From: Streptomyces sp. RKND-216
Lineage (GTDB): Bacteria; Actinomycetota; Actinomycetes; Streptomycetales; Streptomycetaceae
Assembly: GCF_004795255.1 (NCBI RefSeq)
Contig: NZ_SSBQ01000002.1
Coordinates: 4,928,001-4,992,000 of the forward strand
DNA: 64,000 nt
Direction of reading: 5' to 3'
Positions 1 through 10,391 of this stretch are shown here, piece after piece; the first letter of the stretch is position 1; each line of letters begins with the position of its first letter. The translations under genes were made by a program, and so were the position numbers. Under the pieces are notes generated by a model. The model was not told the DNA's origin. It worked only from the letters and a program-made list of their open reading frames with translations, and made no database searches.

Positions 1-39
1 GCCCGGAGGCCACGGCCCGCGAGGCGGCGCCGCTCCGGC

Positions 40-806
40 CTACCTCCCGGGGCGCCGGCGGGCGGCGCGGAGGTACTCGCGGTTCATGGTAGCGATGCTG
101 GCCAGCGGGATGCCCTTCGGGCAGGCCGTGGCGCACTCGCCGGTGTTGGTGCAGCCGCCGAACCCCTCGTCGTCCATCCGCCCGACCATGTCCAGCACCC
201 GCGACTCCCGCTCCGGCTCCCCCTGCGGCAGCGCGTTCAGGTGCACGACCTTGGCCGCCGTGAACAGCATCGCGGACCCGTTCGGGCAGGCGGCCACACA
301 GGCGCCGCAGCCGATGCACTCGGCGTTGTCGAACGCCGTGTCCGCCGCCGGTTTCGGCACCGGCACCGCGTGCGCGTCGGGTGCGCTGCCGGTCGGCGCC
401 GTCACGTACCCGCCCGCGCCGATCACGCGGTCCAGCGCCGAACGGTCCACCACCAGGTCCCGCACCACCGGGAACGCGCCGGCGCGCCACGGCTCGACGT
501 CGATCGTCGCGCCGTCCTCGAAGTGCCGCATGTGCAGCTGGCACGCGGTGGTGCGCTCCGGCCCGTGCGCCTGCCCGTCGATCACCACGCCGCAGGCGCC
601 GCAGATGCCCTCGCGGCAGTCGTTGTCGAACGCCACCGGCTCCTCGCCATCCTGGGCGAGCCGTTCGTTGAGGGTGTCGAGCACCTCCAGGAACGACATG
701 TCCGGGCTGACGCCCGGCACCCGGTACGGCGTCATCCGTCCGGGCGCGTCCGGGCCGGGCTGGCGCCAGATCCGCAGGGTCAGCGTCATCGTCGTCGGTG
801 TCGTGC

Positions 807-810
<4 letters not shown>
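40..810 (-). CDS. sdhB: Succinate dehydrogenase iron-sulfur subunit
   Basis: 256 aa. Electron-transfer subunit passing electrons from the flavoprotein through three Fe-S centres to the membrane cytochrome b. Visible ligands: an N-terminal [2Fe-2S] set CREGICGAC with Cys65/70/73 and a later Cys90, then a ferredoxin-like [12 protein letters not shown] (Cys165-175), then Cys220, Cys226 and Cys230 in [12 protein letters not shown], which complete the [4Fe-4S] and [3Fe-4S] sites. Start is the GTG at 810; its GTGA overlaps the sdhA stop by 4 bases, implying translational coupling. An internal ATG seven codons on is a weaker alternative. Third gene of sdhCAB; this B-type succinate dehydrogenase/fumarate-reductase-like form has one cytochrome subunit. 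Family certain; direction in vivo is inferred. Confidence 0.95.
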
Positions 811-2768
<1,958 letters not shown>

Positions 2769-2769
2769 G

Positions 2770-3471
2770 TCAGCTCACGACTCCCGTCATCACACCGATC
2801 GGTACGGCGAGGAACCCGGCGGTCAGCGCCACCGCGAGCACGTCCGCGGCGCGCCTGAGCGCACGGTCCAGGTGCGGCCGGTTCGCCCCCAGCGTCTGCG
2901 CCGCGCTCCAGAAGCCGTGCCGCACGTGCAGCCCCACCGCGAGCATCGCCACGCTGTAGACGACGTTGCCGTACCAGGTGGAGAAGGTGTTCACGACGTT
3001 CTGGTGGGGACGGCCCTGCTCGAACCCGGGGTGCACCGTCCCCGTCGTCAGGTCCAGCACGTGCCACACCACGAACAGCGCCAGGATGATCCCGCCCCAG
3101 CGCATCGTCCTCGTCGCGTAGCTCGCCCGGCGCCGCCGGTGCGCGTACCCCACCGGCCTCGCGGCCAGGTCCCGGCGGCTCAGCTGGTACGCGGCCACGC
3201 CGTGCGCGACGACTGCGGCCACCAGCGCCACTCGCGCCAACCACAGGAACCAGCCGGGCCCCAGGAACGGCTCCCCGATCGTCCGCAGCCAGTGCGCGTA
3301 GCCGTTCATGTCCCCGGGACCGAGGAACACCTTGAGGTTCCCCAGCATGTGCGCGACCAGGTACAGCAGCATCGCCAGGCCGGTCACAGCCATCACGGCC
3401 TTCTTCCCGACGGTCGAACGCCACAGCATGCCCGCCAGGGAGGGCCTTCGCTCCCGCGTCACCAGTGCCAT
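2770..3471 (-). CDS. sdhC: Succinate dehydrogenase cytochrome b subunit
   Basis: 233 aa from the chosen start. Integral membrane haem/quinone subunit with about five hydrophobic helices; conserved stretches include [54 protein letters not shown] and [16 protein letters not shown], the histidines being candidate haem ligands. ATGs at 3531 and 3513 are also in frame, the second with GGAAGG ten bases upstream. I prefer 3471 ([14 protein letters not shown]) because it matches the usual N-terminus of streptomycete homologues and leaves room for the LysR-type site at 3530-3544 plus a promoter. First gene of sdhCAB. Confidence 0.9.
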   Translation of the reverse strand: MALVTRERRPSLAGMLWRSTVGKKAVMAVTGLAMLLYLVAHMLGNLKVFLGPGDMNGYAHWLRTIGEPFLGPGWFLWLARVALVAAVVAHGVAAYQLSRRDLAARPVGYAHRRRRASYATRTMRWGGIILALFVVWHVLDLTTGTVHPGFEQGRPHQNVVNTFSTWYGNVVYSVAMLAVGLHVRHGFWSAAQTLGANRPHLDRALRRAADVLAVALTAGFLAVPIGVMTGVVS

Positions 3472-3529
3472 GCCCCGACGGTAGGAAGCCCCACGCTCAT
3501 CCGTCCAAGACATGAAAACGCTGCCTTCC

Positions 3530-3544
3530 ATAGAGAAGACCTAT
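3530..3544. promoter_or_regulatory. LysR-type operator ATAG-N7-CTAT
   Basis: A perfect inverted repeat CATAG-N7-CTATG (outer bases 3529-3545) contains the T-N11-A signature of LysR-type regulators. It sits between divergent sdhC and the LysR gene, 10 bases before the LysR start and about 60 before the preferred sdhC start. This is the usual place for autoregulation plus control of the divergent operon. Binding is inferred. Confidence 0.7.
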
Positions 3545-3553
3545 GCTGGGTGG

Positions 3554-4441
3554 ATGCAGCTCCAGCAGCTCCGCTACTTCACCGCCGTCGCGGAGACCCG
3601 GCACTTCACCCGCGCCGCGGCCCGCGAACTCGTGGCCCAGCCCTCGCTCTCCCAGCAGATCCGTGCGCTGGAGAAGGAACTCGGCGCCGAACTGTTCCAC
3701 CGCGCCCGCGGCCACATCTCGCTCACCGACGCGGGTGAGGTCCTGCTCCCGCTGGCCCGCCGCATCCTCGCCGACACCGAGACCGCCCGCCGCGAGGTCC
3801 AGGAGGTCGCCCGGCTCCGCCGCGGCCGCGTCCGACTCGGCGCCCCGCCCAGCCTGTGCGCGGGCTTCGTCCCGGACGTGCTCAGCACCTTCCGCGCCCG
3901 CTACCCGGGTGTCGACCTCGTCGTCCACGAAAGCGGCTCGCAGGACCTGGTGCGCGTGCTGGCCGCCGGAGAGCTCGACCTCGCCCTCGTCATCACCCCG
4001 CTCGCCGGGCCCGCCCCGGCGCTGACGACCACCGAACTCCTCACCGAGGAACTCGTCGTCGTCTCCGCACCCGGCACCGGCTTCCCCCACCGGCGCCGCC
4101 TGCGCATCGACGACCTGCGCGACCGGCCCCTGGTGATGTTCCGCCGCGGCTACGACCTGCGCGACCTCACCGTCTCCGCGTGCCGTGCCGCCGGATTCGA
4201 CCCGGTGTTCGCCGTGGAGGGCGGCGAGATGGACGCCGTCCTCGGCTTCGTCCGCGCCGGCCTCGGCGTCGCCGTCGTCCCCGGCATGGTCGCCGCCCGC
4301 TCCGGCCTGCGCCGCACCCCGCTCGCCCCGCCCGGCCTGCACCGCACCGTCTCCGTAGCCCACCGCAGCGACGTCTCACCGCCCCGTGCCGCCCGCGAAC
4401 TCCAGCGGATCCTCACCGAGCACGGTCACAGCCGCACGTAG
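3554..4441 (+). CDS. LysR-family transcriptional regulator
   Basis: 295 aa, standard LysR length. The N-terminal winged helix-turn-helix (about 1-60: LQQLRYFTAVAETRHFTRAA ... QPSLSQQIRALE) is followed by a periplasmic-binding-like effector domain (about 90-290). An in-frame ATG at 3512 would overlap the divergent sdhC region and adds 14 unconserved residues, so the ATG at 3554 is chosen. Divergent from sdhCAB and sharing an ATAG-N7-CTAT site, it most likely regulates that operon and itself. The effector is unknown. Confidence 0.9.
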   Translation: MQLQQLRYFTAVAETRHFTRAAARELVAQPSLSQQIRALEKELGAELFHRARGHISLTDAGEVLLPLARRILADTETARREVQEVARLRRGRVRLGAPPSLCAGFVPDVLSTFRARYPGVDLVVHESGSQDLVRVLAAGELDLALVITPLAGPAPALTTTELLTEELVVVSAPGTGFPHRRRLRIDDLRDRPLVMFRRGYDLRDLTVSACRAAGFDPVFAVEGGEMDAVLGFVRAGLGVAVVPGMVAARSGLRRTPLAPPGLHRTVSVAHRSDVSPPRAARELQRILTEHGHSRT

Positions 4442-4474
4442 GGCCTGTCCGGGGCGTGCGGCACGGCTCGGCCC

Positions 4475-5083
4475 TCACCCCGGTAGCCCTTCCAGCGCCC
4501 GCGCCAGGTCCTCCACCCCGCGGAAGTGCACACCGGTCATCCCCATCGCGGCCGCCGCCTCGACGTTCTCCGCCCGGTCGTCGACGAACACACACCGCTC
4601 CGGGGGCACCCCCGCCAGCTCCGCCGCCCGCAGGTAGATCCGCCGGTCGGGCTTCGCCACCCCCACCAGCGCGCTGTTGACGATCCGGTCACCGAAGTGC
4701 GCCAGCAGCCCCAACGGCTCCAGCTCCTCCGCCAGCTCGCGCGTCGCGTTGGTCACCAGCACCACCGGCACGTGTCGCTGCGCCCGTCGCAGCAGCTCCA
4801 CGACCGTCTCGTCCGCCCGTGTCGGCGTTCGTCCGAACGCCCGGACCAGCCTCCGCGCCGTATCCTCCGGCACCTGCCCGGTGAGCCCCCGGACGATCGA
4901 CTCCCGCCACTGGCTCTTGGTGATCTCGCCGCGCAGCAGGGGCCCGTCGACCCCGTCGGAGAACGCGACCTTCGCCGTCGTCCCCGGTTCCAGCCCTTCG
5001 GCCTCCTCCAGCCGCGCCAGTTCGGTGTGGTCGTAGTACCGGATCACGTTGTCGATGTCGCACAGCACGGCGTCGAAAGGCAT
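4475..5083 (-). CDS. HAD-superfamily hydrolase, subfamily IA
   Basis: 202 aa. Motif I CDIDN gives the nucleophile Asp9 and Asp11; motif II is VTNAT (about 110-114); Lys in VAKPDRRIY and the acidic pair in FVDDRAENVEAA complete the Mg-binding site of a phosphatase or phosphoglycolate-type hydrolase. Start ATG 5083. It converges with the LysR gene and is divergent from a solo acyl carrier protein. Substrate cannot be told from sequence. Confidence 0.85.
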   Translation of the reverse strand: MPFDAVLCDIDNVIRYYDHTELARLEEAEGLEPGTTAKVAFSDGVDGPLLRGEITKSQWRESIVRGLTGQVPEDTARRLVRAFGRTPTRADETVVELLRRAQRHVPVVLVTNATRELAEELEPLGLLAHFGDRIVNSALVGVAKPDRRIYLRAAELAGVPPERCVFVDDRAENVEAAAAMGMTGVHFRGVEDLARALEGLPG

Positions 5084-5258
5084 CGTCACCCCGTCACCCT
5101 CCCACCCCGCCCACCAGCCCCACCAGCCCACACCGCGGAGCGAGCCATGGCCCACGCGGGTGAAGCGCGGCGGCCTCCGCCCCGCGGATACGCCGGGGCC
5201 CAGGGGTGCGGCGGCACTGTGGGAGATGCGCGGCCGTCCACGCCACCGGGAGGATGCC

Positions 5259-5555
5259 ATGACCGTGGCCTTCAACCTGCTGATGCAGATCCTCATGGAG
5301 ACCTTCGGCCTCCCCAAGCAGAACCTGCACCCCGACGCCACCTTCGCCGAGCTCGAGATGGACTCGCTGTCGCTCACCGAGCTGAGCGTGCTCATTGAGG
5401 AGCGCACCGGCCTGTCCGTGCCGCCGTTCCCGGTCAAGATCACGCTCACCGAGGCCGCCGACCTGATCGACGACGCGGCCGACGCGTACCTGGACCGCAT
5501 GGCCGCCGCCGAGCAGGAGCAGCAGCGCGTCGAAGCCGCCCGCGCGAGGGCCTGA
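5259..5555 (+). CDS. Stand-alone acyl carrier protein
   Basis: 98 aa. Contains the phosphopantetheine attachment motif MDSLSLTEL with Ser36, and the acidic helix II expected for carrier-protein recognition. GGGAGG ends 5 bases before the ATG at 5259, which fixes the start although the frame is open upstream. A charged Glu/Gln/Ala-rich tail follows the fold. No ketosynthase, acyltransferase, NRPS module or FabF lies nearby; the only neighbours are a divergent HAD hydrolase and a broken binding-protein gene. It may serve a trans-acting pathway; it is not the fabD-fabH-acpP-fabF cluster copy. Confidence 0.88.
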   Translation: MTVAFNLLMQILMETFGLPKQNLHPDATFAELEMDSLSLTELSVLIEERTGLSVPPFPVKITLTEAADLIDDAADAYLDRMAAAEQEQQRVEAARARA

Positions 5556-5589
5556 AACCTTTCCGCCGCCCGCGCGAGCGCTCAGGCGG

Positions 5590-6421
5590 TCACGGCCCGC
5601 CGATGAAGCCGTGCTCCCGCAGGAAGTGCAGCGCCGCCTCGTCGGTAGAGCGGCCCTCCAGGTCCACCATGCCGTTGAGCTCGATCATCGTGTCCTCGGT
5701 CAGCTTCTTGCCCAGTCGCTGTGCGAGCTGCTCCAGCTCCGGGTGCTTCTTCAGCGTCTCCTCACGCACCGTCAGCGCGGCCAGCTCCGTGGTGAAGTGG
5801 TACCGGTCGTCCTTCACCACCGTCAGGTCCAGGGACTCGATGCGCGCGTCGGTGGTGAAGACCTCCGCGAAGGTGCACGGGCTGCCCTTCGCGACGTTGA
5901 CGTAGTTGAGCGCCAGCGCGTTCTGGTAGACCTGAGGCGCCGGGAAACCGACGTCGTACGTCTTCTGTATCGCCCGCAGCTCGCGGTCCAGGAACTCCGC
6001 CGCCCCGCAGAGCGTCATCTCCTCCGGGTGCGCGGCACCGTACTGCCGCAGGTCGCTCAGCTCGTCGACGTCCGCGAGGTCGCCGGTGACGTCGCTCGCC
6101 CGCGCGAGCGCGTACTGGTTGCCGAAGCGGGTCGGTCCGAGCCACACCACGCCGTTCTTCTCCCGGTCCTCCGCCGCGGTGCGGCGGAACTGCTCCCGGG
6201 CGCCCTCCACGGGCCGGTCGTGGCCGAGGTACTGCGTCCAGCCGGTGCCGGAGTACTCCCAGTACATGTCGATCTCGCGGCTCTCCAGTGCGCCGCGAAC
6301 GATGGTCGAACCGCTCAGCCCGGTCTGGTCCTTCGTCCGGGCGCCCGCCGCACGCAGCGCGTACTGCGTGATGCTGCCGAGGATCTTCTGCTCGGTGAAC
6401 TCCTTCGATCCCACCGTGAAG
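5590..6421 (-). pseudogene. Truncated glycine-betaine/osmoprotectant ABC binding protein (OsmF/OpuCC-like)
   Basis: About 275 codons remain open, beginning FTVGSKEFTEQKILG, which in intact OsmF/OpuCC-type binding proteins is the start of the mature ligand-binding domain. The signal peptide, lipobox and any true start are missing; the first possible start is a GTG inside the domain (6414). The body looks normal (IDMYWEYSGTGW, GFPAPQVYQNALALNY) and ends with a typical C-terminus, so the gene was functional until its 5' part was lost. The upstream bases belong to an unrelated nitrilase-type gene. No permease or ATPase genes are present. If expressed, the product would stay in the cytoplasm. Confidence 0.85.
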
Positions 6422-6535
6422 GACGACCAGATCGGCGCCCTCCGCCGCCGCGCGCCGGACGATCCGGTGGGCGCGCTCGAGGTTGCCCGTCACGTCCCCG
6501 AGCGCGCAGTCGGTCTGCGCCAGTGCGATCCGCAC
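6422..6535 (-). pseudogene. 5' fragment of a nitrilase-family (carbon-nitrogen hydrolase) gene
   Basis: From a GTG at 6535, 38 codons read MRIALAQTDCALGDVTGNLE and then RAHRIVRRAAAEGADLVV. This is the canonical first strand and helix of a C-N hydrolase, stopping exactly where DLVVFPE (with the catalytic Glu) is expected. Beyond 6422 the frame continues into the out-of-frame binding-protein sequence. The rest of the gene (Glu, Lys, Cys catalytic residues) is absent. The start region looks intact, so its promoter may still drive transcription through the scar. Confidence 0.8.
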
Positions 6536-6724
6536 GGCGGATCACCCCTCTCCGCTGTCCGGCCCGGGGTCTCTCCCCGCCCTGGGGGCGCGTTCTACCG
6601 GGCCGTCGGCGCAGGTCGCAAGGGTGGTTGCGGTGCAGACAACCGGAGCCCGCGACGATGCAGTACGGTGTACCGCAAAGTGCAGCATGATGACCTCAGT
6701 CGTGCTCGTCCCACAGGGAGAACC

Positions 6725-7435
6725 GTGACCGCCGAAGCACAGCACTGGCTCGACGCTGTCCGTATCGACGCGGCCGTCTTCGCGCTGCGCCCCGACTACC
6801 GCTCGCTCGTCGTGGTCGCCGAGGGCCTGCGGCCCGGACCGAGCGACGAGACGGGCGAACGGCATCTGGCGGCGGCCGAGAAGCGGGCCCGCGACCTGCT
6901 GGGCGGCCTCCCGCCCGAGGAGCACCCGCACCTCGCCGCCTGGCAGGAGGCGTTCCGGGCCTTCGGGGCCAAGCCCCGGCGCACCCGCCCCAGCGCGGAG
7001 GCGCTGCTGCGCCGGCTGGACGACGGCCTGCCCCGCATCGACCGGCTCACCGACGTGTACAACGCCGTCTCGGTGGCGCACCTGGTGCCGCTCGGCGGCG
7101 AGGACCTCGACCACTATCGCGGTCCGGCCCGGCTGGTCCGGGCCGACGGCAGCGAGCCGTTCGAGGTCGTCGCCGGCGGCGAGCCGACCGTCGAACACCC
7201 CCGCCCGGGTGAGGTGGTGTGGCGGGACGACGCGGGTGTCACCTGCCGCCGGTGGAACTGGCGCCAGTGCGCCCGCACCCGACTCACGCACGAGACGACC
7301 CGCGCCTTCTTCGTGCTTGACGCGCTCGGCGCCATGACCGACGACGCGCTGCACGCCGCCGGTGAGGCGCTGGTCGAAGCGCTGGCCGACGGCAGCCCCG
7401 GCGCCGCGTTCGCCTCCCGGGTCGTCACCGGCTGA
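6725..7435 (+). CDS. B3/B4 tRNA-binding domain protein
   Basis: 236 aa. Matches the B3/B4 domain found in the beta subunit of phenylalanyl-tRNA synthetase and in stand-alone proteins; characteristic stretches are FRAFGAKPRRTRPSAEALLR, DVYNAVSVAHLVPLGGEDLD and GEVVWRDDAGVTCRRWNWRQ. Free-standing members are thought to edit or bind mischarged tRNA; that role is inferred here. Start is the GTG at 6725 behind GGGAGAACC. Its stop lies in the first of three tandem 16-bp repeats, and it converges with the amidotransferase gene. Confidence 0.8.
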   Translation: MTAEAQHWLDAVRIDAAVFALRPDYRSLVVVAEGLRPGPSDETGERHLAAAEKRARDLLGGLPPEEHPHLAAWQEAFRAFGAKPRRTRPSAEALLRRLDDGLPRIDRLTDVYNAVSVAHLVPLGGEDLDHYRGPARLVRADGSEPFEVVAGGEPTVEHPRPGEVVWRDDAGVTCRRWNWRQCARTRLTHETTRAFFVLDALGAMTDDALHAAGEALVEALADGSPGAAFASRVVTG

Positions 7436-7475
7436 CCGGCCGACCGGCTGACGGGCCGCCCCGCTGACCGGCCGC
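7428..7475. repeat. Three tandem imperfect 16-bp repeats
   Basis: Units at 7428-7443, 7444-7459 and 7460-7475 share the pattern CCGGCTGACCGGCCGA/C with one or two changes each. The array begins in the last two codons of the B3/B4 gene, so its TGA stop is part of a unit, and it runs into the convergent intergenic gap. The GGCC-rich units can also fold, so a terminator-like role is possible. Confidence 0.75.
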
Positions 7476-7511
7476 CCGCGCGAGCCGTTCCGGCGCCTGG
7501 ACGCGTCCGCG

Positions 7512-8240
7512 CTAAGCCGCCGCGTGCACCACGCCGGCGAATCGCCGCGCGACCTCGCGCCACACCGGTGTCGCTGCCGCCTCGTCACGCTCCGCCCCCG
7601 CCGGGACGTCGTCCGGGTCGAACCCCAGCCGGCGCAGCCGCTCCGGGTCCCAGCCGCGGGTCTGCGCGGCGCTCGCCTCGGGGTGGAACTGCACGCCCCA
7701 GGCCCGCTCGCCGACCCGGAACGCCTGGTACGGGCAGTGCTCGCTCTCCACCAGCCACGGCGCGCCCGGCGGCAGCGCGGTGATGGCGTCCACGTGGTTC
7801 TCGATCGCGGTGCAACGTTCGGGCAGGCCGCGGAACAGCACGTCCTCACCGGCCTCCGCGCGCAGCGTCAGCGCGGTGCTGCCGACTTCCGGCGCCCCGT
7901 GCTCCCCGCGGACCGTGCCGCCCGCGACCTGCGCCAGCAACTGCCCGCCTAGGCAGATGCCGAACACCGGCACCTCCCGCTCGAGTGCCCGCGTCACCAG
8001 CGCACGTGTCCGCGCCAGCCAGGGCGCGCGGTCGTCGGCGTCCGGCAGGTAGCCGCCGCCCAGCACCACCACCGCCTGCTGGGAGAGCTCTTCCGGCACC
8101 GGTGGACCCTCCGCCCGGTAGCCGTGCGCCACGTCCAGCGCCAGCCCGGCCTCGGTCAGCCACGCGCCGAAACGGCCCGGACCGCCGTCCGGGCCGTTCT
8201 GTACCACCAGCACACGGGGTATCCCCGCAGGATCGCTCAT
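7512..8240 (-). CDS. Class I glutamine amidotransferase-like protein
   Basis: 242 aa, single GATase domain. The nucleophile elbow GICLGGQ (Cys near residue 97) and the C-terminal FHPEAS supply the Cys-His-Glu triad. Such free-standing proteins resemble GuaA-type domains or gamma-glutamyl-peptide hydrolases; the acceptor is unknown. The ATG at 8240 overlaps the stop of the upstream DinB-like gene by 4 bases, so the two are co-translated. Confidence 0.85.
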   Translation of the reverse strand: MSDPAGIPRVLVVQNGPDGGPGRFGAWLTEAGLALDVAHGYRAEGPPVPEELSQQAVVVLGGGYLPDADDRAPWLARTRALVTRALEREVPVFGICLGGQLLAQVAGGTVRGEHGAPEVGSTALTLRAEAGEDVLFRGLPERCTAIENHVDAITALPPGAPWLVESEHCPYQAFRVGERAWGVQFHPEASAAQTRGWDPERLRRLGFDPDDVPAGAERDEAAATPVWREVARRFAGVVHAAA

Positions 8241-8884
8241 GCCTGGGAGTCTCCCAGGCCCAGCTCCGCCTCCAGCACCCGGGCCACGGCGTCCTTGTCG
8301 CCCTCCGTCTCGACCCGGGCCACCCGCTGCCGCCCGTAGGCGAACAGCAGCAGCTCCGCCGGCTCACCGCTCACCGTGACCACCGGGGTGCCCTTGTGCG
8401 CCACCACGGTCTGGCCGTTGGGGCGGCGCAGGACCAAGCCGACCGGCGAGCGGCGCCCGGACAGCCGTGCGACGGTCTCCAACCGGCGCCACAGCGCGTC
8501 GGCGAACACCGGATCGATCTCGCGCGGCGTCCAGTCCGGCTGCGCCCGGCGGACGTCCTCCGCGTGCACGAAGAACTCCACCACGTTCGCCGCCTCGTCG
8601 ACCTGCTTCAGTGAGAACGGGGAGAACTTCGGCGGGCCGGTGCGGATGAGCTGGATCAGCTCCTCGTACGGCTTGTCCCGGAACTCGGCCTGCACCCTCT
8701 CCAGACGCGCGGCAAGCGGCTTGAGGACGATCCCGCCCGCGGCGTCTGCGCGCCGCTCGCGCACCACCAGGTGCGCGGCGAGATCACGTGTCCGCCAGTC
8801 GCCGCACAGCGTCTCGGCCTCCGGCCCGGCACTCTCCAGCAGGTCGGCGAGAAGCAGACGTTCCCGCCTGGCATGAGTCGACAT
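8237..8884 (-). CDS. TIGR03085-type DinB-like metal-binding protein
   Basis: 215 aa. N-terminal helical bundle with CGDWRTRDLAAHLVVRER and a later NVVEFFVHAEDVRRAQPDW; the spaced histidines are those of the DinB/mycothiol-maleylpyruvate-isomerase fold and probably bind a divalent metal. The C-terminal part (QTVVAHKGTPVVTVSGEPAE) resembles the MDMPI C-terminal domain. TIGR03085 proteins are confined to Actinobacteria; a mycothiol-linked role is likely but unproven. Overlaps the downstream amidotransferase by 4 bases. Confidence 0.85.
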   Translation of the reverse strand: MSTHARRERLLLADLLESAGPEAETLCGDWRTRDLAAHLVVRERRADAAGGIVLKPLAARLERVQAEFRDKPYEELIQLIRTGPPKFSPFSLKQVDEAANVVEFFVHAEDVRRAQPDWTPREIDPVFADALWRRLETVARLSGRRSPVGLVLRRPNGQTVVAHKGTPVVTVSGEPAELLLFAYGRQRVARVETEGDKDAVARVLEAELGLGDSQA

Positions 8885-8911
8885 GCCGTCAGCGTACGCC
8901 CGTGCGGTTCC

Positions 8912-9802
8912 TCAGTCCGGGAGCGGAGCGGTGAGTTTCGGGCCGTCCAGCGTGTCGCTCAGGGTGATCGCGCAGGAGATCGTGTCGTCGTCGCCCAGCT
9001 GGTACGTCGGCAGCGCCGGGTAGATCGCGTAGTAGTAGTACACCCGGCCGTCCTTGGGCATCGAGTTCAGCCGGGTGTTCACGTCGGAGTGGCACAGCTC
9101 CATCACCTTCGTGCGCAGCGCCTGCTCGTCCGCGAAGGTGCCGCTGAGCGTGTCGTTGGTGATGACCTCACCGTCGTGCGACTCGTCGCACGACCGCGTC
9201 TCCACCAGGGAGACGTCGCTGCTCAGCGCCGGGTGGTCGAAGCACTGACCGGGCTCCAGCACGACGAACGGCACCAGATCCTGCCCCGGAGAGGTCGGCA
9301 GGGAGGAGTCCGGCTCCTCCGAGGCGCCCGGGGCCGGAACGTCCGGGGCACCGGAGGGGTCGGCGGCGCCCGCGCCGGGCTCCTCCTCCGCGCCGGGTGA
9401 ATGGTCTCCGGTGGCCTCGGCCCTGCTGCTGCCGCCGTCGCCCCCGACCAGCAGCACCACGCCGCCGACCGCGACCGCCGCCGCCAGCACCGAGCCCACC
9501 ACGATCGCCGCGACCTTTGCGCCGCGATTGCCGCCGCCGGGCGGCTGCGGGGGTATCCCGTACGGCTGGCTGCCGGGAAAGCCGGGCTGCCCGTGCGGTG
9601 CGCCGTACCCCGGAGGGGGCGGGAATCCGCCGCCCGGACCCGTCCCCGCTCCGCTGCCGGGTGGGCCGAAGCCGCCGCCGACCGGCTGCCCCTGAGGAGC
9701 CGGTCCGCCGGGCGCGGGCCCGAATCCCTGCGGCGGTCCGAAGCCCGACGATCCTGAACTGCCGTGGGCCTGCGGGTCCTGCGGCGGCGGAGGAAGACTC
9801 AT
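8912..9802 (-). CDS. Pro/Gly-rich single-pass membrane protein with extracellular septum-formation-like domain
   Basis: 296 aa from the ATG at 9802 ([10 protein letters not shown]). Residues 1-95 are a low-complexity Pro/Gly/Gln/Phe-rich cytoplasmic tail, followed by one transmembrane helix (about 100-122, [20 protein letters not shown]), an acidic Pro-rich linker, then an extracellular domain with [17 protein letters not shown] and a conserved Cys pattern. The domain resembles the septum-formation/DUF4190-linked family common in streptomycetes. Function unknown; in-frame ATGs upstream add only unconserved residues. Confidence 0.75.
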   Translation of the reverse strand: MSLPPPPQDPQAHGSSGSSGFGPPQGFGPAPGGPAPQGQPVGGGFGPPGSGAGTGPGGGFPPPPGYGAPHGQPGFPGSQPYGIPPQPPGGGNRGAKVAAIVVGSVLAAAVAVGGVVLLVGGDGGSSRAEATGDHSPGAEEEPGAGAADPSGAPDVPAPGASEEPDSSLPTSPGQDLVPFVVLEPGQCFDHPALSSDVSLVETRSCDESHDGEVITNDTLSGTFADEQALRTKVMELCHSDVNTRLNSMPKDGRVYYYYAIYPALPTYQLGDDDTISCAITLSDTLDGPKLTAPLPD

Positions 9803-9946
9803 GGCGCAAGGATGCCGCATGGCACGGACATCCGGGGCCGCGGGGGAGAATGTCCGGTACATGCCCGATCATGCCCGCCCCGCACGTCACACCGGCACCC
9901 CGAACGGCGTTGCGCACCATACCGCCAGCGGCGGCAGAATGGACCC

Positions 9947-10321
9947 ATGACCCGCGTCCCCGCCGACTCCTCCGCACTCGACCCCGCCGTGGCCGCCCGC
10001 CTCCGCCGCAACGCCGACGGGCTGGTCCCCGCCATCGCCCAGCAGTACGACACCGGCGAGGTGCTGATGCTCGGCTGGATGGACGACGAGGCCCTGCACC
10101 GCACCCTCACCACCGGCCGCTGCACCTACTGGTCGCGCAGCCGCGGGGAATACTGGGTCAAGGGCGACACGTCGGGCCACGTCCAGCATGTCAAGTCCGT
10201 GGCCCTGGACTGCGACGGCGATACCGTCCTGGTCAGGGTCGACCAGACCGGCGCCGCCTGCCACACCGGCGACCGCACTTGCTTCGACGCCGCGCCCCTG
10301 CCCGTCACCGCCGACGGCTGA
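9947..10321 (+). CDS. hisI: Phosphoribosyl-AMP cyclohydrolase
   Basis: 124 aa, single-domain HisI (the pyrophosphatase HisE is not fused). Opens the adenine ring of PR-AMP in the third step of histidine synthesis. Diagnostic motifs are [29 protein letters not shown], the metal-binding DCDGD and [12 protein letters not shown] at 9947. It lies 70 bases before trpE and likely starts the transcript hisI-trpE-membrane genes, a linkage typical of streptomycetes. Confidence 0.95.
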   Translation: MTRVPADSSALDPAVAARLRRNADGLVPAIAQQYDTGEVLMLGWMDDEALHRTLTTGRCTYWSRSRGEYWVKGDTSGHVQHVKSVALDCDGDTVLVRVDQTGAACHTGDRTCFDAAPLPVTADG

Positions 10322-10391
10322 CCGCCGGCACGCACCCGGCCCCGCCGCCACGCACCCGTCACGGACCCCAGGAACAGGACCCAAGGCCCAC

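Noticed and set aside
10322..10391. Attenuator before trpE
   Set aside because: The 70-base gap after hisI has no Trp codons in a short frame and no terminator hairpin.
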